Part shown: positions 9,999 to 17,892 of the stretch, in pieces | Layout of the letters: each line of letters begins with the position of its first letter | Position numbering within the stretch: the first letter of the stretch is position 1 | Assembly: GCA_024280775.1 (NCBI GenBank) | Contig: JAJRPM010000008.1 | Span: forward strand, 62,001-126,000 | Source of the DNA: Candidatus Zixiibacteriota bacterium | Lineage (GTDB): Bacteria; Zixibacteria; MSB-5A5; GN15; JACZUZ01 | Direction of reading: 5' to 3' | Length of the DNA: 64,000 nucleotides | Program-made: the position numbers and the translations under genes | Notes under the pieces: generated by a model | What the model was told of the DNA's origin: nothing | The model's input: the letters and a program-made list of their open reading frames with translations, nothing else | Databases searched by the model: none

Positions 9999-10028
9999 GC
10001 GCTGTGGGTGTCACGCCACAGCGCTTTT
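9999..10028 (+). terminator. Orphan intrinsic terminator
   Basis: Perfect 9-bp arms GCGCTGTGG and CCACAGCGC surround an 8-nt loop, followed by TTTT. No plus-strand protein gene ends upstream, so the transcript it ends is unknown and may be a small RNA. Confidence 0.65.
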
Positions 10029-10197
10029 AGTGATGTGACATTTCAAATATCGCGCGAAAACTTTCATAAAAGAGACTACAAGCAGCGCTTTGACACATTC
10101 GTAACAGAAAAAAATAGTGAAAATAATTGAAAGTTTTATTCATTTTTTCTTGACATGTGTTAAACACTTAGTGTTTTTTTACTTCGGAGGACTTTTT

Positions 10198-10314
10198 ATG
10201 ATCTCCGTTGTGATTGTAGTTGGAATTATGTGTTCTGATTGTTGCGTATTACACGCATTTTGGTGTCACCGGTTTGTTGTCACAACACCAATGACACAAA
10301 CAAGAAGACTCTAG
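10198..10314 (+). CDS. Possible 38-codon leader peptide upstream of H1-like gene
   Basis: The ATG at 10198 is preceded by CGGAGG at an ideal 7-base distance, better than many real genes here. The 38-residue product starts with a hydrophobic stretch (ISVVIVVGIM) and has four cysteines and two histidines. No family is recognised. It lies 134 bases before the H1-like gene and shares its strand, so it could be a leader peptide or chance. Confidence rests only on the ribosome site. Confidence 0.3.
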   Translation: MISVVIVVGIMCSDCCVLHAFWCHRFVVTTPMTQTRRL

Positions 10315-10448
10315 TGACAACAAGTGAGACGCTAGATTTCGACAATTGATTTCAAAGTGTCAAGCTACAATCACGCAATGAATCTGAATAAGAAAGAAAA
10401 CAGACTCATTGGTTTCGGAGATCAAAACTAACAGAGGAGGAGCCAGTC

Positions 10449-10961
10449 ATGGCTGCCAAACGTAAGACCGCAAAGAAGAAAACCACGCGACGCAAGACAG
10501 CGGCGCGCAAACCTGCCGCGCGCAAAAAAACAGCAAGAAAGCCAGTCCGTAAGACTGTCAAGCGCGCAGCAAAAAAAGTAGCGAAGAAGAAGACTGCGCG
10601 TAAGAGCGCAACGGCTCCACGCGCTCGCAGAACCAAAGCGGGTGTGAAGGTCAAAGAGTGGACAGCTGCTGAGATTTCATCGCTGAAGAAAATGTACAAA
10701 GGCCTGACCAATGTACAGATTGCGCGGAAATTGAAACGCACCTCAGGTTCAATTCGCGCTAAAGCCGCGATTCTGGGTCTGAGAAAAGCCGCCACCAAAA
10801 AGGTCGCCAAGAAAAAAGCGACTGGTCGCAAAAAAGTAGCTGCTCGTAAGACAGTCCGTCGCAAGACTACTGCCAAGCGTACAGTGAAACGTCGCACTGC
10901 GCCGAAACGCAAAACCGCGAAGCGCAAGACAACTAAACGTAAAACTACACGTCGTCGCTAG
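10449..10961 (+). CDS. Histone H1-like basic protein with Myb/SANT-like core
   Basis: The 170-residue, extremely Lys/Arg-rich protein has an N-terminal tail (1-65) and C-terminal tail (113-170) of Ala/Lys/Arg/Thr repeats like eukaryotic H1 or bacterial AlgP/Hc1 tails. Between them is a compact core (about 66-112) with pattern W71, AEIS, L79, Y83, TN, IARKL, RT, SIRAKA and LGL. That pattern reads as a three-helix Myb/SANT-type DNA-binding unit. It presumably coats or bridges DNA as a nucleoid protein. A paralogue with the same core lies at 55903-56346, and both end in KRKTTRRR. GGAGGAG precedes the ATG and a strong terminator follows, so it is monocistronic. Composition is firm; the role is inferred. 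Confidence 0.85.
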   Translation: MAAKRKTAKKKTTRRKTAARKPAARKKTARKPVRKTVKRAAKKVAKKKTARKSATAPRARRTKAGVKVKEWTAAEISSLKKMYKGLTNVQIARKLKRTSGSIRAKAAILGLRKAATKKVAKKKATGRKKVAARKTVRRKTTAKRTVKRRTAPKRKTAKRKTTKRKTTRRR

Positions 10962-11030
10962 AGCTAGTCTCTGCGAGATGTGATCTGAGTTTGCGCTCAG
11001 GTCCTGTACATACAGTTTAGTACAAAAGAA

Positions 11031-11061
11031 AGCCGGACAGTCAAACTGTCCGGCTTTTTTA
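11031..11061 (+). terminator. Terminator after first H1-like gene
   Basis: An 11-bp perfect stem (AGCCGGACAGT with ACTGTCCGGCT) around a CAA loop is followed by a run of T. On the minus strand it is preceded by an A-run, so it may also stop the facing lipoprotein gene. Confidence 0.93.
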
Positions 11062-11100
11062 TGTGCTAAATGCAGACTATCTAATAATCAGTAAGCAAAC

Positions 11101-11934
11101 TTATTTGAGAACAGTTGCCTTTGCTGGTTCAGCCAGGGTGAATTGAAGTAGTGTCCCTGCGTCATAACGCAAGTTTTTCTTCCCTGTCAAAGCCGCCGCT
11201 CCGGTTCCCGCCGCGGCTCCGGCTACAGCTCCTTTAATCGCTCCTTTGACATTCTTACCCTTTAACGCCCCAAGAACTCCTCCGATTAGCGCTCCGCCAC
11301 CAATCAGTTTCTTGTTTCGGTCTGCATGGGAGGAGGCTTTGTCCTCGATAACATCGGTTTGGATTTCCATCTCAGCTATACTCTGCAAAGTCAGTGACAA
11401 TTCAGCGTCAGTCTTCAAGCGCCCGGATCCGACCGCGTTCAGAATCGTGCCGTTGACCATAGTTCCTTTAGCAAAGACAGTCCGGCCGTTAATAACAATA
11501 GGATCAACTAGAGTCCCGCTGAATCTATCACCAGTATTGTTTTGCCCGGTTTCAATAGTCTCAGTCAATGAAATCACAACATTCATACCAGCTGGAATCG
11601 CAATGGTAACTGTACTAGGTTTAGTTGGCTTGGAAGGCTTCTTCGTCAGAGTCTCTTTTTGTGACTGTTTGGTCGCAGCGCGCGCTTCTTTTTCGTGCTC
11701 TTTCTCATGAGCCGCTTTTTTTGCATGCTCCTCTGCGTGTTCGTTAGTTTCTTCACCGACTTCTTCTTTGGCGGTTGAAGCTTGTTCACTCGTGGCAGAG
11801 CCTTCTTGCGCTTCATTACTTACTTCTGAATTCTTAGCCTTCGCATCACTAGTATCAGACTGCTGACCGCAACCTGCAATCATAACTAGCGCGGCAAGAA
11901 CCAACAGCGCTTCCCGGATTTTCGATAAATACAT
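11101..11934 (-). CDS. Lipoprotein with charged linker and glycine-zipper region
   Basis: The product has a lipoprotein signal peptide with an IAGC lipobox and then a long Glu/Lys/His-rich low-complexity linker. A beta-rich domain starts with an IPAGMNVVISL strand followed by GDRFSGTLVDP, and the C-terminal part has a Gly/Ala-rich zipper (LIGGGALIGGVLGALKG, then AVAGAAAGTGAAAL). This layout resembles envelope-anchored glycine-zipper lipoproteins of unknown function. The ATG at 11934 sits 9 bases after GAGGA; an ATG two codons upstream is also possible. The charged linker could span the periplasm. Confidence 0.75.
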   Translation of the reverse strand: MYLSKIREALLVLAALVMIAGCGQQSDTSDAKAKNSEVSNEAQEGSATSEQASTAKEEVGEETNEHAEEHAKKAAHEKEHEKEARAATKQSQKETLTKKPSKPTKPSTVTIAIPAGMNVVISLTETIETGQNNTGDRFSGTLVDPIVINGRTVFAKGTMVNGTILNAVGSGRLKTDAELSLTLQSIAEMEIQTDVIEDKASSHADRNKKLIGGGALIGGVLGALKGKNVKGAIKGAVAGAAAGTGAAALTGKKNLRYDAGTLLQFTLAEPAKATVLK

Positions 11935-11993
11935 ATTCATACTTCCTCTCAAAGGTTGACTATAATCTCAAAATGACACTCTCAATAACAACA

Positions 11994-12764
11994 TCAGACT
12001 TCCAAAATCAAACCCACCGGCGAATGGTCAGAGAAAACCACTTCCGGTTTTATATACGCCCCCCGCAAACCCTTCGCGAGTCCTGCAGAACAAAACCAGT
12101 AATCTATCCGCCAGCCAACATTCCGCTCTCTCGCGCGAGACTTCATATCCCACCAACTGTATTGATCGGGGCGTCTGTCGAACACCCGAAATGTGTCCAC
12201 AAAACCATCGGCGAGTAACTCGTCTATCCACTCTCGTTCCTGTGGCAGAAACCCCGAGGTTTTCTCATTGGCCTTCGGACGCGCCAAATCAATTTCCTTG
12301 TGAGCGGTGTTTACATCACCGCAAACCAGAACCTCAAGCCCTGCGCCTCGAATCCCAGCGACATACGTACGAAAAGCGCGATAGAACTCCATCTTATATG
12401 CCAAGCGTTCGGCGTTTTTCTTCCCATTGGGGAAATACACATTCAATAGCACAAAATCCGCATAGTCCAGCCGGATAAGCCTGCCCTCATCATTGAGTAT
12501 CCTGGGGAATTTTGTCACTACAGTCTTGGGTTCAATCGAGCTATAGACCGCCACTCCACTATAGCCTTTGCGCTCTCCGGAATTGAAATAGCTCTTATAC
12601 CCCTCAATATTAAGAAGCTCATCAGAGAGTTGTTCACGGTGCGCCTTAGTTTCCTGCAGGCACAGTATGTTTGTCTTTGAGCTCTTCACCCAGTCAATAA
12701 AGCCCTTACGCTCGACGGCGCGAATTCCGTTTACATTGAAGGACTCCAGAATTATTTCACTCAT
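11994..12764 (-). CDS. xth: Exodeoxyribonuclease III
   Basis: The 256-residue AP endonuclease/3'-5' exonuclease acts in base-excision repair. Family landmarks are all present: FNVNGIRA (N-terminal Asn), LCLQETKA (metal-binding Glu), VYFPNG, GDVNTAH (catalytic Asp/Asn pair), RIDYWF and the closing SDHSPV with the catalytic Asp-His. Length is typical. It lies 10 bases downstream of the MgtC-family gene on the same strand, so the two are probably cotranscribed by proximity rather than by function. Confidence 0.97.
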   Translation of the reverse strand: MSEIILESFNVNGIRAVERKGFIDWVKSSKTNILCLQETKAHREQLSDELLNIEGYKSYFNSGERKGYSGVAVYSSIEPKTVVTKFPRILNDEGRLIRLDYADFVLLNVYFPNGKKNAERLAYKMEFYRAFRTYVAGIRGAGLEVLVCGDVNTAHKEIDLARPKANEKTSGFLPQEREWIDELLADGFVDTFRVFDRRPDQYSWWDMKSRARERNVGWRIDYWFCSAGLAKGLRGAYIKPEVVFSDHSPVGLILEV

Positions 12765-12774
12765 TTATACTCTC

Positions 12775-13236
12775 TTAGGCGCCATTTTGATTGTTATTCT
12801 CTTCTCGATTGCGTCGTCTCTCACGAATACTGGGCAGTCGCGGAATAGCCGCGGCATACAGAATCGCAATCACCGCTATTATATACCAACCGAACCCGAT
12901 TGCCATGCCAATTGAAGCCGCGAACCAAATAGTAGCCGCCGAGGTCACATTCGAGATAACACCGCCCTCACCCTTAAGGATTATCCCACCTCCTAGAAAT
13001 CCGATACCCGAGACTATTTGAGCTGCGACTCTACCGGGCGATTCCGGCGAAATCACCTGAGAGATGAAAGTAAACATCATCGCCCCGGAGATTACCAGTG
13101 TCTGAGTGCTAATCCCGGCAAACTTGCCTCGCGCCTCGCGTTCTACTCCGAGTACAATCCCACCAAACAAAGATAATCCCAACTTGATAAGAAAATCTAG
13201 CTCGTATCCTGTCAAATATTTTTCTATCAATTCCAT
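12775..13236 (-). CDS. MgtC/SapB-family membrane protein
   Basis: The 153-residue inner-membrane protein starts with a short helix and then four hydrophobic segments. It contains the family motifs LGLSLFGGIVLGVEREARGK and VSGIGFLGGGIILKGEG, with the conserved Arg and Glu in ERE. MgtC proteins modulate magnesium and ATP homeostasis, but many short members of this family have unknown roles. The C-terminus after the last membrane segment is Arg/Asn-rich and short, without the ACT-like domain of true MgtC. It precedes xth on the same strand. Confidence 0.9.
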   Translation of the reverse strand: MELIEKYLTGYELDFLIKLGLSLFGGIVLGVEREARGKFAGISTQTLVISGAMMFTFISQVISPESPGRVAAQIVSGIGFLGGGIILKGEGGVISNVTSAATIWFAASIGMAIGFGWYIIAVIAILYAAAIPRLPSIRERRRNREENNNQNGA

Positions 13237-13525
13237 GTTCCTCAGTAACTCTCAGAAGCCTTCTAATTCTGAAACTGTCACAACTCTAATTTCGGTTGAA
13301 AATGGTGAAGAAATCAACAAGACAGCCCCGGCCTAGCCCTAGATATTATCTGTCCAATAGCTCTGTATTTGCTCAAAAGTCATAGCGGATGTATATAGAC
13401 TGCGATAGTTGAGTTATTGCTCAACGTGAGGAAAGCCCGATTGGTTGTCTCAACCCCCAAAAACACCCGTTTAGGATTGCCGAAACGTAAGTACCGTCGA
13501 TTAGGTGATTCAGGAGTTAATAGCA

Positions 13526-14386
13526 TTGAAAACCGTTACTCACGCCTTGCGGCCCCTTGCCATAACTATAGTAGCGCTATGCTCATTTGCAACTTCGCCA
13601 ACTGCTCATGCAGGCCAAGGGCAAACCTCCTCTAGAACTCGCAAAGGTCGTCTCTATCTTTCATGGGGCTACAATCGTTCGGCCTATACAGCTAGCGACA
13701 TCCGCTTCACCGGCCCGAAATATGATTTCACTCTCCACGGAATAACCGCGAAAGACAGGCCTACCGAATTCAGCTTCGATACATATCTCAATCCCACAAG
13801 AGCAACAATCCCCCAATATGAATTCAGAATCAGCTATTTCATCAGCGACAAAACAAATCTCTCATTCGGAATATCACATCTCAAATATGTGGCCACCCAA
13901 AACCAAGGCACAAACATCTCAGGATTCATAGATCCTTCTCTCTCGATTGGTCTAGGTGGTAACCATGATTTCGACCCCATCGCCCTTGCTAGTAGTTTCG
14001 TGCGATTTGAACACACCAACGGACTGAACTATGAGTCAGTAGAAATAGAAACGCTCGTTCCGCTAAGAGAAAGCCAAAGCAAAACCACAGGGCTCTACCT
14101 CACTACTGCCGCCGGCTTTGGAATCATCATTCCCAAATCCGATGTGACCCTCTTCAACGACCGCAACAAGAACGTCCTGCATCTCGCCGGTTATGGAATC
14201 AACGGCAAACTAGGACTCAGATTCGAATTCCTGGACCGCTTCTTCGTCAAAGGGTTCGCCAACTTCGGCTATATCAATTTATCGAGTATTCTCACCAGGA
14301 GTGGTGACACAGGTGATCGCGCTTCACAGAGTTTCTATTTTATTGAAGGCTCAATGATTGTCGGCGCCTCAGTATACACCTTCTAA
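13526..14386 (+). CDS. Putative outer-membrane beta-barrel protein
   Basis: The frame opens at a GTG (13505), but a TTG at 13526 lies 9 bases after CAGGAG and begins a normal signal peptide ending in AHA, so I prefer that start (286 residues). The mature chain has alternating polar and aromatic strands (LYLSWGYNRSAY, FRISYFISDKTNLSFGISH, GLRFEFLDRFFVKGFANFGY) and ends with a terminal aromatic (YTF), as outer-membrane barrels do. The function is unknown. It is convergent with the PDZ protein. Confidence 0.65.
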   Translation: MKTVTHALRPLAITIVALCSFATSPTAHAGQGQTSSRTRKGRLYLSWGYNRSAYTASDIRFTGPKYDFTLHGITAKDRPTEFSFDTYLNPTRATIPQYEFRISYFISDKTNLSFGISHLKYVATQNQGTNISGFIDPSLSIGLGGNHDFDPIALASSFVRFEHTNGLNYESVEIETLVPLRESQSKTTGLYLTTAAGFGIIIPKSDVTLFNDRNKNVLHLAGYGINGKLGLRFEFLDRFFVKGFANFGYINLSSILTRSGDTGDRASQSFYFIEGSMIVGASVYTF

Positions 14387-14407
14387 AACCGCGCCTATCT
14401 CACTGAA

Positions 14408-15637
14408 TTATTCAGTTGAGACATCAAGTACATTGGGAGCTACTAGTATAGTGACTTTGAATTCCTCGGAGCCGCGACGGACACGCAACTTCGCTCCGGT
14501 TGTCTCATAGGTCGAAAGCAATTCAGAGTAGAATTCACGCAGGTTCTTAGCAGATACACCATTGATGCTGCGAATGACATCACCCTCGCTTATCCCATAA
14601 GCAAATGCCAGACGTTCCGGATCGGAGTCGATAACTTTCAACCCCGATGGCGTCTGCTCCAAAGCAATTCCCAGTTGCCCGCCGGGGGGAATATCACGTT
14701 GATGAACAGTTTGTTTAACAGATTTCCTTATCGTATTTGCCGCGAGAGTCGAATCCGCGCGATAACGCACCGCTCCAGAGAAAGGCTCCTCTGAGAGATA
14801 CTTAGTTAGCGGATAATCAGCGGAAAGTGTCCAAATTTCCCATAAGTCAGAGAAAAACAAATCCGACCCCGGATGACGGCTGGCGTAATTCGCAGAATTG
14901 ATTGCCGCAAGTAGCTTGTCATGATTCAATAAATCAGCGGCCACCGACAAAGCCAACAATTCGATAATATTTTCAAGATGATAAGGTGACTTTTTCATCA
15001 GCTTGTGATTTATCTGCGGATACTCAAGTCGCGAGGCTCCGCTGATTAGTTGATGCGCCAGTAAATGCAATAGCTGTAGGATCTGTTCAGCCCCGCTAGG
15101 CCCCGCGGACATGATACCTGCTACTCTACGACCCCCAATAGGGATAGTGGCCGGAGATGGTAATTCCCAGGCGCTCAGATAACGCACCAGGTCTATACGA
15201 ATAGCATTCTTACGCCAGGGAATCCCCGCATAGGTAGCCATACTCGCCAGAGCCGAGTCACCGTATTGTGCCCAGAACAATTTCAGATTTTTACTATGAC
15301 GACGAACCCAGCGGGTCTCCGCCCGGAGGTCAGCTGGAGTAGGGTACAGGTCAGCATTCAGAGCCAGCAAATAATCAGCATTGCCGGTAACAAAGCTCAC
15401 GTGCGGGAGGCTATCTACGTTCCCGTGGAATTCAATGGTCGATGAGGTATCAAATGGCAGTTCAACTCGCCTGCGAGCCTCAGCAGAGCTGGGTGACAAC
15501 CATGACACCACAATTCCCATCAAGAGCCAGGCGCCGATGCCATATTTACTAGGAATCAACGATTTTTTCAATCGGCCATATACGTATGTCTTTTTTGCTC
15601 TCTGCATAAAGCCGAACATACAAGACTTACGTCGCAT
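14408..15637 (-). CDS. Exported PDZ-domain protein, possible gluzincin-like
   Basis: The 409-residue protein has an N-terminal basic stretch, a signal-anchor segment (about 33-50), and a central helical region around LLHLLAHQLISG. That region recalls, but does not match, a HExxH zinc-protease helix: the Glu is missing and no second His follows at the right spacing. The C-terminal PDZ domain (about 310-395) contains GLKVIDSDPERLAFAYGISEGDVIRSINGVSAKN. It may be a non-catalytic relative of peptidase-MA proteins, acting as an envelope scaffold or chaperone. The start is uncertain; other ATGs lie at 15619 and 15604. A terminator-like structure separates it from the upstream ABC operon. Confidence 0.7.
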   Translation of the reverse strand: MRRKSCMFGFMQRAKKTYVYGRLKKSLIPSKYGIGAWLLMGIVVSWLSPSSAEARRRVELPFDTSSTIEFHGNVDSLPHVSFVTGNADYLLALNADLYPTPADLRAETRWVRRHSKNLKLFWAQYGDSALASMATYAGIPWRKNAIRIDLVRYLSAWELPSPATIPIGGRRVAGIMSAGPSGAEQILQLLHLLAHQLISGASRLEYPQINHKLMKKSPYHLENIIELLALSVAADLLNHDKLLAAINSANYASRHPGSDLFFSDLWEIWTLSADYPLTKYLSEEPFSGAVRYRADSTLAANTIRKSVKQTVHQRDIPPGGQLGIALEQTPSGLKVIDSDPERLAFAYGISEGDVIRSINGVSAKNLREFYSELLSTYETTGAKLRVRRGSEEFKVTILVAPNVLDVSTE

Positions 15638-15680
15638 ATGGCAAGAGAATTAGGGATAGAATGAGAAATTGCTCCAAAAC

Positions 15681-15756
15681 CAAAAAATCAGGTCGGTCTG
15701 ACGGCTCATCGGTGTGATGACCCATGCGATGAATTGTAGTGGCGACCGGCCTGATT
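15681..15756 (-). terminator. Long-stem terminator after ABC efflux operon
   Basis: Arms AATCAGGTCGGTC (15686-15698) and GACCGGCCTGATT (15744-15756) pair over 13 bp with one G-T. On the minus strand the second arm runs into TTTTTT. The 45-nt loop contains a smaller CATCG/CGATG hairpin. It lies 129 bases past the ATPase stop. Confidence 0.75.
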
Positions 15757-15884
15757 CATAGGGAGGGTTGTGCGACAAAAAGATGTTAATCCTGCGCACA
15801 TATTCTTTACGAGGGTCAGCAATGAAAAGTTGGGTAGCCCCGCCCTGCTTTTTTGTTAATTCTCGTTAAGCAAGCTGAAATATC

Positions 15885-16565
15885 CTACGAGGCGATTCTG
15901 AGCTTATCAACCAGAGCGCCATCCTGCATATAGATTTGTCGCGGTAGTTTCGCCGCGATATTTGGGTCGTGAGTTATCATGATAATAGTGCGGCCCTCAT
16001 CATGTAGTTCATTGAACAAATCGACAATAGCTCCGCCTGTACGAGTATCCAGATTGCCTGTCGGCTCATCAGCTAGAATCAACGGAGGGTCATTGGCCAA
16101 TGATCGCGCAATCGCCACCCGTTGCATTTCACCACCGGACATTTCGGTGGGGCGGTTCTTCATCTTATCAGCGAGTCCAACCCGCTCCAGTAAATGACGA
16201 CAACGCTCCAGTCGTAGTTTACGAGACTTACCGGCAAATAGGAGCGGCACTTCCACATTCTCTTCAGCGGTCGCATAGGGCAATAAGTTGAATGATTGAA
16301 ATACGAAACCGATTGTCTGATTGCGAACATCCGCCAGTTGATTTTGGGTCATATTTGCAACCGATGTACCGCGCAAGAAGTATTCACCAGTGGTGCAGTC
16401 ATCAAGACAACCGATGATATTCATCAAAGTTGATTTGCCGGATCCGGAAGGACCTACCACTGCGCAGAATTCTCTCTCTTTGATTTCGATATTGACTTCT
16501 CGCAGAGCTTCAAATTTGATTGAGCCGGTATTGTATACTTTTGAGACATTGGTCATTCTTATCAT
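15885..16565 (-). CDS. MacB/LolD-type ABC transporter ATPase
   Basis: The 226-residue nucleotide-binding subunit has Walker [10 protein letters not shown] (about 38-46), a Q-loop in [12 protein letters not shown], signature [15 protein letters not shown], Walker [12 protein letters not shown] and the H-loop in ITHDP. This is the MacB/LolD/FtsE class that works with four-helix FtsX-like permeases. It is the last gene of an operon in the order adaptor, permease, permease, ATPase, with gaps of 30-60 bases. Such systems export macrolides, peptides or lipoproteins through an outer-membrane partner, which is not encoded here. Confidence 0.93.
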   Translation of the reverse strand: MIRMTNVSKVYNTGSIKFEALREVNIEIKEREFCAVVGPSGSGKSTLMNIIGCLDDCTTGEYFLRGTSVANMTQNQLADVRNQTIGFVFQSFNLLPYATAEENVEVPLLFAGKSRKLRLERCRHLLERVGLADKMKNRPTEMSGGEMQRVAIARSLANDPPLILADEPTGNLDTRTGGAIVDLFNELHDEGRTIIMITHDPNIAAKLPRQIYMQDGALVDKLRIAS

Positions 16566-16604
16566 TATGTGAGCGCTCCTATTTGTAGTTCTTACTCGTA
16601 ACTC

Positions 16605-17861
16605 TTACTCATATCGCAGTGAATCAACCGGGTTGACTGATGAGGCTTTACGTGACGGGAAGTATCCGGCAACGACACCCATGGTTCCGAGAATCAGTGT
16701 GACAATCAAACCGTCAACCAAGGAGACTGTTGGTCGGCCCATAATATCCAAAACCGGAATATCAAGTGGGATCATCTTGAAAGCTTCGGTAGCGCTATAG
16801 ATTAGGGCGATTCCAATCCCGCCTCCCATGAATGTGATAAACAGCGCCTCGGTGATAAACTGCAATTGAATTGTCGCGCGCCTTGCGCCCATTGCCATCT
16901 TTACCCCGATTTCACGCGTTCGCTCCTTCACTGACACATACATGATATTAGCCACACCAACTCCAGCGATGGCCAGGGTCATGAACCCGACAAATCCCAG
17001 GAAGTATTTCAAACCCAGCAAGATGTTACCCATAAGTTTTTGGGATTCAATAGTGTCCCATATTCCTAAGACTTTATCATCCGGGTCATACTTATATTTT
17101 GCGGCCGCGGCTAGATTAAGACGGTCAGTGAATTCTTTCATTCGGCCGTAGTCCTTTTTGTCTACCGCTAGAATAAGATTGTCGTAATACGGTTCATTCC
17201 AAATTGTTCGATAAGTAGAGAGAGGGATAAACACGTTGTATGCGTCCTGGCTGGCGTAGCTGTTCATTTGCTGTTTCGGAGATAGGATACCTATAACAGT
17301 AAAAGGCACGCTGTTAATGAAAACCATTTCGCCAACTGGATTCTCCACTTCCGGCATAAGCTCTTTCTTTACCTCATCACCAAGAAACACCACTCGTCGT
17401 TTGAGTTCGATGTCTTTCTTATTCACAAAGCGTCCACCCATCTGAGGATACATAGCTCTGAGAGATTCATACTCAGGATATAACCCGTTGACCATGTGAC
17501 TGACATACTTACCTTTGTAACTTATTCTCTGTCCCCAGCGCATCATCTCACCGGTGATAAGTTTCGCATCGGGTATTTTCTTGCTGAAGTACGGCAAGTC
17601 ATCGGCTAAGAACCAGATCCTTCGACCACGCGGGAGCCCCTTAAATTCCTTGTTAGTTCGTCCGCCCCAAATAACCGAAAAACCTTCGCCCATGCCTTTT
17701 TCGTTGAGAGACATTTGCTGGTAAAGTCCTTCGCCAAATGACAATAGTAGCATGATTGAAACGGTGCCCCAAAGCAGTCCGACAATCGTCAGTGTCATCC
17801 GGCCGGATTGTTTACGGAAGTCACGTAAGAAAACATTCCAAAGTATCGACAGTGATTTCAT
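16605..17861 (-). CDS. MacB-type ABC permease
   Basis: The 418-residue FtsX/MacB-family permease has an N-terminal membrane helix (about 20-42, TIVGLLWGTVSIMLLLSF), a large periplasmic MacB_PCD domain (about 60-270), and three C-terminal helices beginning at LGFVGFMTLAIAGVGVANIMYVSVKERTREIGVKMAMGA. The ERTREIGVKMAMGA coupling segment is the conserved contact with the ATPase. It ends near PSRKASSVNPVDSLRYE, the usual C-terminal motif. It is closely related in layout to the next upstream permease, and the two probably form a heterodimer. The gap to the ATPase is 39 bases. Confidence 0.93.
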   Translation of the reverse strand: MKSLSILWNVFLRDFRKQSGRMTLTIVGLLWGTVSIMLLLSFGEGLYQQMSLNEKGMGEGFSVIWGGRTNKEFKGLPRGRRIWFLADDLPYFSKKIPDAKLITGEMMRWGQRISYKGKYVSHMVNGLYPEYESLRAMYPQMGGRFVNKKDIELKRRVVFLGDEVKKELMPEVENPVGEMVFINSVPFTVIGILSPKQQMNSYASQDAYNVFIPLSTYRTIWNEPYYDNLILAVDKKDYGRMKEFTDRLNLAAAAKYKYDPDDKVLGIWDTIESQKLMGNILLGLKYFLGFVGFMTLAIAGVGVANIMYVSVKERTREIGVKMAMGARRATIQLQFITEALFITFMGGGIGIALIYSATEAFKMIPLDIPVLDIMGRPTVSLVDGLIVTLILGTMGVVAGYFPSRKASSVNPVDSLRYE

Positions 17862-17892
17862 AGGTTTGTCTCTTGGTTATTGGAGCAGGTTA

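Larger units (their letters stand above)
9695..10448. other. 754-bp spacer with hairpin terminator and leader of H1-like gene
   Basis: The region runs from the radical SAM start to the first H1-like gene. It holds a perfect hairpin with T-run at 9999-10028 that follows no plus-strand gene, an AT-rich stretch at 10090-10190 with a TTGACA (10150-10155) and an AAACACT/AGTGTTT palindrome, and a small frame with a strong ribosome site at 10198. The GGAGGAG at about 10436 serves the H1-like gene. Confidence 0.5.

Noticed and set aside
13405-13500. GTGAGGAAAGCCCGATTGG resembling the conserved GAGGAAAGTCC of RNase P RNA
   Set aside because: The region is too short, lacks the partner P4 strand, and is immediately followed by a protein gene.
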